From positions 1 through 9,106 of the forward strand of contig JADGPV010000014.1 of assembly GCA_017882245.1 (NCBI GenBank): a DNA stretch of 9,106 nt, read 5' to 3'. Source of the DNA: Bacteroidales bacterium (GTDB lineage Bacteria > Bacteroidota > Bacteroidia > Bacteroidales > VadinHA17). This document shows, one piece after another, positions 6,310 to 9,106 of the stretch; within the stretch, counting starts at the first letter, position 1; each line of letters starts with the position of its first letter. The notes beneath the pieces were generated by a model. The model was not told the DNA's origin. It saw nothing but the letters and a program-made list of their open reading frames with translations, and did not search any database. A program made the translations under genes and the position numbers.

Positions 6310-7497
6310 TCAGGACAGAGCCTCCATCAGGCTCCGCAGCCTCTGGCAGGCAAGGTTGATTTCATCAGGTGAGATTGTCAGCGGAGGGGCAACCCTGAAA
6401 GCTTCTTCACAGAACAGGAAGTAATCGAGTAACAATCCGTAATCAGGAGCACGCGATACCAGTTTAGATATGATCGTTTTGTCTTCAGGGAAGACTGCAA
6501 GAAGGAGGCCTTCGCCCCTCACCTCCCTGACGGGAAGGTTAGCAATCTGTTCTCTGAAAAGTCGTTCCTTCTCTTTTGCTGTTGCAGTAAGGGCTTCCCC
6601 GATTATCACCTCCAGTGATGCAAGGCCGGCGGTACAGCATAGCGGATGGCCACCGAAGGTAGTTATGTGTCCCAGCGACGGATCATGCGACAGAGCTGCC
6701 ATTATGCCTGATGATGCGATAAAGGCCCCGAGGGGCAGTCCTCCGCCGAGGGCTTTGGCCAGCACAAGTATATCAGGAATGACATTATATCTGTAAAGTG
6801 AGAAGAGGCTGCCTGTACGGCCGAAGCCTGTCTGCACCTCGTCAAAGACAAGCAGCGCTCCATGCCTGTCACATGCTGAGTGGAGGCTTTCAAGAAAACC
6901 TTCCACTGGTTGTATCACTCCCGCCTCAGCCTGAACAGGTTCCACCAGCACAGCTGCTGTGCTGTCGCTGATCATTGCGGCTGCCTCTTCCGAATTGAAC
7001 TCAGCCATGGTGGTTGAAGGCATCAGCGGCCTGAAGGCATTGCGATAGAGTTCTGAACCCTGTACGCTCAGAGCACCTGTGGTGGAGCCGTGATAGGCAT
7101 TACGGAAGTAAATTATCTCGCTTCTTCCAGTGTATCTGCGGGCCAGTTTAATGGCACCCTCAATAGCTTCGCTTCCGGAGTTTACGAAGAAGACCGACTG
7201 AAGTGACGGGGGAAGAAGTGATGCAAGTCGTGCAGCATACTGAACCTGCGGGCTCTGCACCACCTCGCCATAGACCATGAGGTGAAGGTACCTGTCTGCC
7301 TGCTCCTTAATGGCGGCCACCACGTCGGGATGACGGTGGCCTGTGTTACTGACTGATACACCTGAGATCAGGTCAATGTAGTCCTTTCCGTCCCTGCCAT
7401 ATAGAAAAGAGCCTTCCGCCTTATCGATCTCAAGCAAAAGAGGGGAAAGAGAGGTCTGTCCCAGATGATCCAGGAAGAGTTGCCTCAGCGACGGCAT
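6310..7497 (-). CDS. Class III PLP-dependent aminotransferase (acetylornithine/ornithine aminotransferase-like)
   Basis: This is a fold-type I, subgroup II (omega-) aminotransferase of 395 residues. Visible elements: the N-terminal G-x-DYIDLISGVSV (37-49) and GHRHPDVVAAI; the PLP phosphate-binding NSGSEA (106-111); AYHG (134-137); EPVQAEAGV (186-194); FDEVQTGFGRTG (218-229) with D219 for the pyridinium nitrogen and Q222; the Schiff-base lysine K248 in AKALGGGLPLGAF; and TTFGGHP (279-285). These residues are intact. The family uses the terminal amino group of ornithine, acetylornithine, 4-aminobutyrate or similar compounds; GSEA in place of the usual GTEA of ArgD and the unusual C-terminal segment DYFLFCEEAFRVAPP make a confident substrate call impossible. 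The ATG at 7497 immediately follows the TGA of the response-regulator gene (TGAATG), which points to one transcript and translational coupling. No arginine-synthesis gene is nearby. Confidence 0.9.
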   Translation of the reverse strand: MPSLRQLFLDHLGQTSLSPLLLEIDKAEGSFLYGRDGKDYIDLISGVSVSNTGHRHPDVVAAIKEQADRYLHLMVYGEVVQSPQVQYAARLASLLPPSLQSVFFVNSGSEAIEGAIKLARRYTGRSEIIYFRNAYHGSTTGALSVQGSELYRNAFRPLMPSTTMAEFNSEEAAAMISDSTAAVLVEPVQAEAGVIQPVEGFLESLHSACDRHGALLVFDEVQTGFGRTGSLFSLYRYNVIPDILVLAKALGGGLPLGAFIASSGIMAALSHDPSLGHITTFGGHPLCCTAGLASLEVIIGEALTATAKEKERLFREQIANLPVREVRGEGLLLAVFPEDKTIISKLVSRAPDYGLLLDYFLFCEEAFRVAPPLTISPDEINLACQRLRSLMEALS

Positions 7498-8229
7498 TCA
7501 GCGGGTCATTATGTTGATGTAGTTCATTATCCCGTCACGGTATGATTTTCCGACGGGAAGTATTTTAGGAGCGCTTCCGACAACGATGGTGAGACTGTTT
7601 TCGCTTATTGACCTTATGACGCTTTTGTTGACCAGGTACGATCGGTGAATGCGCACAAAGAGGCCAGACGGCAGTTGCTGTTCAATAGCGCGCATGGTAA
7701 AATGTATAGTATACTTCTCGTCCCGGGTGATAACGCTTACATAATTCTCAAGCGCCTCAACATAAAGTATTTCCTTAAGTTTCAGGCGCACAAGTGATGA
7801 CGCTTTCTTAATGAAAATCTCCTCTTCTCCAACATTTGACGGTATAGCGCGCGGGGCGTAGTATTTCATTATCTTCTCAATAGCCCTGCAGAAGCGCGGA
7901 TAGGTTATAGGTTTAAGAAGATAATCTATGCCATTATAGTTAAAAGCCTTAAAGGCGTAATCTTCGCTGCCGGAAACAAAAATTATATGAGGAGGATTTT
8001 CAAGGCTCGACAGGAAGTCAAAGCCGTCCATCTCCGGCATCATGATATCAAGAAGGATCAGTTCAATATCACCACGTGACATCAGAAGATTACGTGCTGA
8101 TACGGAATCCGAGAAGCTACCGACAAGGGACAATGATGCTGACTTCCCTACGAATTCCTCAAGGGTTCTTAGCCATACGGGGTCATCATCAACAATAATA
8201 CAATTCATTTCAGGCCAGTGTGGTTGCAT
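7498..8229 (-). CDS. LytTR-family response regulator (REC plus LytTR DNA-binding domain)
   Basis: This is a two-component transcription regulator of the LytR/AlgR type, 243 residues. The receiver domain (about 8-124) has the acidic pocket D14-D16, the phosphoacceptor D61 in LLDIMMPEMDG, S86 in FVSGS, and K106 in LLKPI. The LytTR domain (about 137-241) shows the typical IFIK...LKEILYVEALENYVSV, FVRIHRSYLVNKSVI and ILPVGKSYRD segments that bind DNA in this family. Two starts are possible: M1 at 8229 or M8 at 8208 (MNCIIVDDD), the second being the more usual receiver start. No LytS/YehU-type histidine kinase is in the window, so the partner is elsewhere or absent. A -7 box TATATTTG at 8244-8251 lies just upstream. 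The stop abuts the aminotransferase start, tying the two into one operon. Confidence 0.95.
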   Translation of the reverse strand: MQPHWPEMNCIIVDDDPVWLRTLEEFVGKSASLSLVGSFSDSVSARNLLMSRGDIELILLDIMMPEMDGFDFLSSLENPPHIIFVSGSEDYAFKAFNYNGIDYLLKPITYPRFCRAIEKIMKYYAPRAIPSNVGEEEIFIKKASSLVRLKLKEILYVEALENYVSVITRDEKYTIHFTMRAIEQQLPSGLFVRIHRSYLVNKSVIRSISENSLTIVVGSAPKILPVGKSYRDGIMNYINIMTR

Positions 8230-8243
8230 TCAAACACGATTAA

Positions 8244-8251
8244 CAAATATA
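8244..8251 (-). promoter_or_regulatory. -7 promoter box for the response regulator-aminotransferase operon
   Basis: On the minus strand this reads TATATTTG, the same box as that before HU and the tRNA gene and an exact TAnnTTTG match. A start site about 6 bp downstream would give a leader of under 10 nt for M1 (8229) or about 30 nt for M8 (8208), which favours M8. At the usual 19-20-bp distance there is no clear TTG; a TTTTG occurs only 12 bp away, so the -33 half is poor. Confidence 0.55.
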
Positions 8252-8306
8252 AGAAAAAAATTACAAAATGGTTTTTTCATGAAAATTTGAAAATATTACA
8301 AAATAA

Positions 8307-8325
8307 ATGTCGCTTGGAGCGACAT
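8307..8325. terminator. Second, possibly bidirectional hairpin terminator between HU and the response regulator
   Basis: ATGTCGC (8307-8313) pairs perfectly with GCGACAT (8319-8325) around a TTGGA loop. On the plus strand a six-T run follows at 8329-8334; on the minus strand the stem is followed by TTATTTTG. It is placed 20 bp beyond the main HU terminator and would act as a backup for HU read-through toward the response regulator gene. No plus-strand gene is seen to need it. Confidence 0.55.
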
Positions 8326-8339
8326 CAGTTTTTTATAAT

Positions 8340-8363
8340 AAAAAAGGGGTGCTGGTGCACCCC
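8340..8363 (-). terminator. Rho-independent terminator of the HU gene
   Basis: On the minus strand, 8 nt after the HU stop, GGGGTGC pairs with GCACCCC (arms 8357-8363 and 8346-8352 on the plus coordinates) around a 4-nt loop. The stem is 7 bp and all but one pair is G-C. Six T residues follow directly (8345-8340). This is a textbook intrinsic terminator. Confidence 0.9.
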
Positions 8364-8371
8364 TGAAACTT

Positions 8372-8644
8372 TTACTTCAGGCCTTTGGTAAGAGCCGGAG
8401 CTGCTTTGAATTTCACAACCTTCTTGGCTGGAACGTTCAGTTTGGCACCGGTGCGCGGGTTGCGAACAACTCTAGCACTTCTCTTCTCAACTTTGAATGT
8501 ACCCATTGAGGGGAGCTGGAGCCTCTGACCTTTTTTCATAGCGTCACCGAATGCACCTACGAAAGCGTTCAAAGCAACATTAGCATCTTTAAGTGAAACA
8601 CCTGCTTTTTTTGCAATACTGCCTACTAATTCTTTTTTTGTCAT
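8372..8644 (-). CDS. HU-family nucleoid DNA-binding protein
   Basis: This small basic dimeric protein bends and compacts DNA. With the ATG at 8644 it has 90 residues, the family's standard length. It begins MTKKELVGSIAKKAGVSLKDA, the usual first helical hairpin, then RLQLPSMGTFKVEKRSAR (41-58) and the DNA-binding arm RNPRTGAKLNVPAKKVVKF (61-79), where P63 of the NPRTG signature would intercalate in DNA. The C-terminal helix ends LTKGLK. The reading frame stays open upstream to 8863, but that part is A/T-rich, has no family similarity and covers the promoter, so I reject a longer start. A consensus promoter (8690-8719) precedes it and a strong terminator follows, so it is a single-gene unit with a leader of about 40 nt. 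Family members include HU and IHF; HU is preferred, but the exact paralogue cannot be told. Confidence 0.96.
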   Translation of the reverse strand: MTKKELVGSIAKKAGVSLKDANVALNAFVGAFGDAMKKGQRLQLPSMGTFKVEKRSARVVRNPRTGAKLNVPAKKVVKFKAAPALTKGLK

Positions 8645-8689
8645 AGTCAATACATTTTTAGGGTTAAACCAATATCTTCTAATCGCATA

Positions 8690-8719
8690 CAAATATATTT
8701 CATTATTATTCAAATGCAA
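8690..8719 (-). promoter_or_regulatory. Bacteroidota-type promoter of the HU gene
   Basis: On the minus strand TTG (8719-8717) is followed after exactly 19 bp by TATATTTG (8697-8690). This fits the primary-sigma consensus of Bacteroidota (TTG/TTTG, 19-21 bp, TAnnTTTG) fully. It is placed about 46 bp ahead of the HU start codon at 8644 and is evidence that the ORF does not start further upstream. Confidence 0.82.
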
Positions 8720-8753
8720 GTTTTTTATCTTTTTTTTAATTGCCGGAGGCTTA

Positions 8754-8819
8754 TTTTGTTGACAAATGAGCGTTTTTGTTGATAAAAACCCTCCATTTTT
8801 AAAAGACAAGCGCATTTGT
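8754..8819. promoter_or_regulatory. Direct and inverted repeats upstream of the HU promoter, possible regulator binding region
   Basis: TTTTGTTGACAAA (8754-8766) recurs as TTTTGTTGATAAA (8774-8786), 12 of 13 bases identical and spaced 20 bp, about two helical turns. In addition ACAAATGAGC (8762-8771) is nearly the inverse of GCGCATTTGT (8810-8819), with one mismatch in ten. Both lie roughly 35-100 bp upstream of the HU -33 element and over 100 bp upstream of the tRNA promoter. Phased repeats suggest a protein-binding site, but A/T-rich sequence yields such matches by chance. The rest of the 8645-8935 gap holds only the two promoters. Confidence 0.35.
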
Positions 8820-8891
8820 GACCTTATCAGAAGCCCATAAATGGGGAATTGTAGTCGCTGCACAAAAAGCGAAAAAACGAGAAAACCTGAC

Positions 8892-8923
8892 TTTAGGGAT
8901 GAAACATAAAAACATTATATTTG
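8892..8923 (+). promoter_or_regulatory. Promoter of the tRNA-Ser gene
   Basis: TTTA (8892-8895, one base from TTTG) is followed after 20 bp by TATATTTG (8916-8923), a full TAnnTTTG match. A start site about 6 bp further would fall a few bases ahead of the mature tRNA 5' end at 8936, as is usual for a singly transcribed tRNA gene. Confidence 0.75.
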
Positions 8924-8935
8924 CGGCGGACAACA

Positions 8936-9022
8936 GGAGAAATGGCAGAGTGGTCGATTGCGGCGGTCTTGAAAACCGTTGTTCGGGCGACTGAACCGGG
9001 GGTTCGAATCCCTCTTTCTCCG
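8936..9022 (+). tRNA. tRNA-Ser, anticodon UGA
   Basis: The 87 nt fold as a class II tRNA. The acceptor stem GGAGAAA (8936-8942) pairs with TTTCTCC (9015-9021), with discriminator G at 9022, as expected for serine. The D-arm contains GCAGAGTGGTCGATTGC. The anticodon stem GCGGT/ACCGT (one G-T pair) frames the loop CTTGAAA with anticodon TGA, which reads UCA and probably other UCN codons. A long variable arm follows, typical of serine tRNAs. The T-arm GGGGG-TTCGAAT-CCCTC (one G-T pair) is intact. The 3' CCA is not encoded (genome reads CAG after the discriminator), so it must be added by nucleotidyltransferase. Its own promoter and terminator flank it, so it is a monocistronic unit. Confidence 0.97.
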
Positions 9023-9036
9023 CAGACCATATCACT

Positions 9037-9066
9037 TCCGTCAGCCATCTGGCTGACGGATTTTTT
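9037..9066 (+). terminator. Rho-independent terminator of the tRNA-Ser gene
   Basis: TCCGTCAGCC (9037-9046) pairs perfectly with GGCTGACGGA (9051-9060) around the 4-nt loop ATCT, and six T residues follow (9061-9066), then ATTTT. It starts 15 bp after the tRNA 3' end. This is a strong intrinsic terminator. Confidence 0.93.
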
Positions 9067-9106
9067 ATTTTACGGCAGACCGAACCGGGCTTGCCCGGGT
9101 GAGGAA

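Noticed and set aside
8645..8863. N-terminal extension of the HU reading frame to 163 residues
   Set aside because: The extension is A/T-rich, has no HU-family similarity and covers the consensus HU promoter at 8690-8719. The 90-residue form beginning MTKKEL has the normal HU length.
8799..9035. Minus-strand open frame of 78 codons
   Set aside because: It runs antisense through the tRNA-Ser gene and its promoter; the composition looks non-coding and it has no recognisable domain.
9085..9098. CCGGGC-TT-GCCCGG palindrome at the right edge
   Set aside because: The perfect 2-nt-loop stem is too short to interpret, and the window ends 8 bp later, so its context is missing.
8936..9106. tRNA-Ser as an integration site for a mobile element
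   Set aside because: No repeat of the tRNA 3' end, integrase or phage gene is visible; only 84 bp lie downstream in the window, including the tRNA's own terminator.
1..9106. CRISPR array, defence island, toxin-antitoxin pair or insertion sequence
   Set aside because: No regularly spaced repeats, transposase or nuclease frames, or small gene pairs of that type were found; every long frame is a conserved household gene except the unknown membrane protein.

Overview
The window reads as a chromosomal housekeeping segment from a member of the Bacteroidota, most likely an anaerobic or microaerophilic lineage (Bacteroidales-like). The reasons are: promoters of the TTG-N19/20-TAnnTTTG type ahead of the HU gene and the tRNA gene; start codons preceded by A/T-rich sequence and not by Shine-Dalgarno motifs; a long HtpG of 683 residues; an orphan LytTR response regulator; and a one-helix protein with a family resemblance known to me mainly from Bacteroidota. 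The lineage is an inference from these features.

Layout from left to right. Positions 1-868 (+) hold the 3' end of ATP-type phosphoenolpyruvate carboxykinase (pckA), followed 10 bp later by the acyl-phosphate:glycerol-3-phosphate acyltransferase plsY. Positions 1007-2151 (+) hold rubrerythrin followed closely by a nitroreductase-family flavoprotein, a redox and oxygen-defence pair. A GC-rich double hairpin with nested inverted repeats (2183-2231) lies in the convergent gap before a class Ib aspartate aminotransferase on the minus strand (2250-3446). A divergent gap leads to a small membrane-anchored protein of unknown function (3600-4124, +). This converges on htpG (4176-6227, -) across a 12-bp-arm palindrome that contains the stop codon. 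Upstream of htpG on the minus strand are a class III PLP aminotransferase (6310-7497) and a LytTR response regulator (7498-8229), whose stop and start codons abut directly. Next come an HU-family DNA-binding protein (8372-8644, -) with a clear promoter and intrinsic terminator, and finally a tRNA-Ser(UGA) gene (8936-9022, +) with its own promoter and terminator.

The coding content is conserved and largely ordinary: gluconeogenesis, phospholipid synthesis, oxidative-stress defence, amino-acid metabolism, chaperone, nucleoid protein and tRNA. I see no transposase, phage gene, CRISPR array, toxin-antitoxin pair or obvious defence system. The points worth a second look are non-coding: the palindromic elements at the two convergent junctions, a 20-bp-spaced direct repeat plus inverted repeat upstream of HU, and a hairpin in the aminotransferase-htpG gap. 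The coupling of an orphan LytTR regulator to an aminotransferase and the unknown one-helix membrane protein are the others. No intergenic stretch exceeds 300 bases; the longest is the 291 bp between HU and the tRNA.
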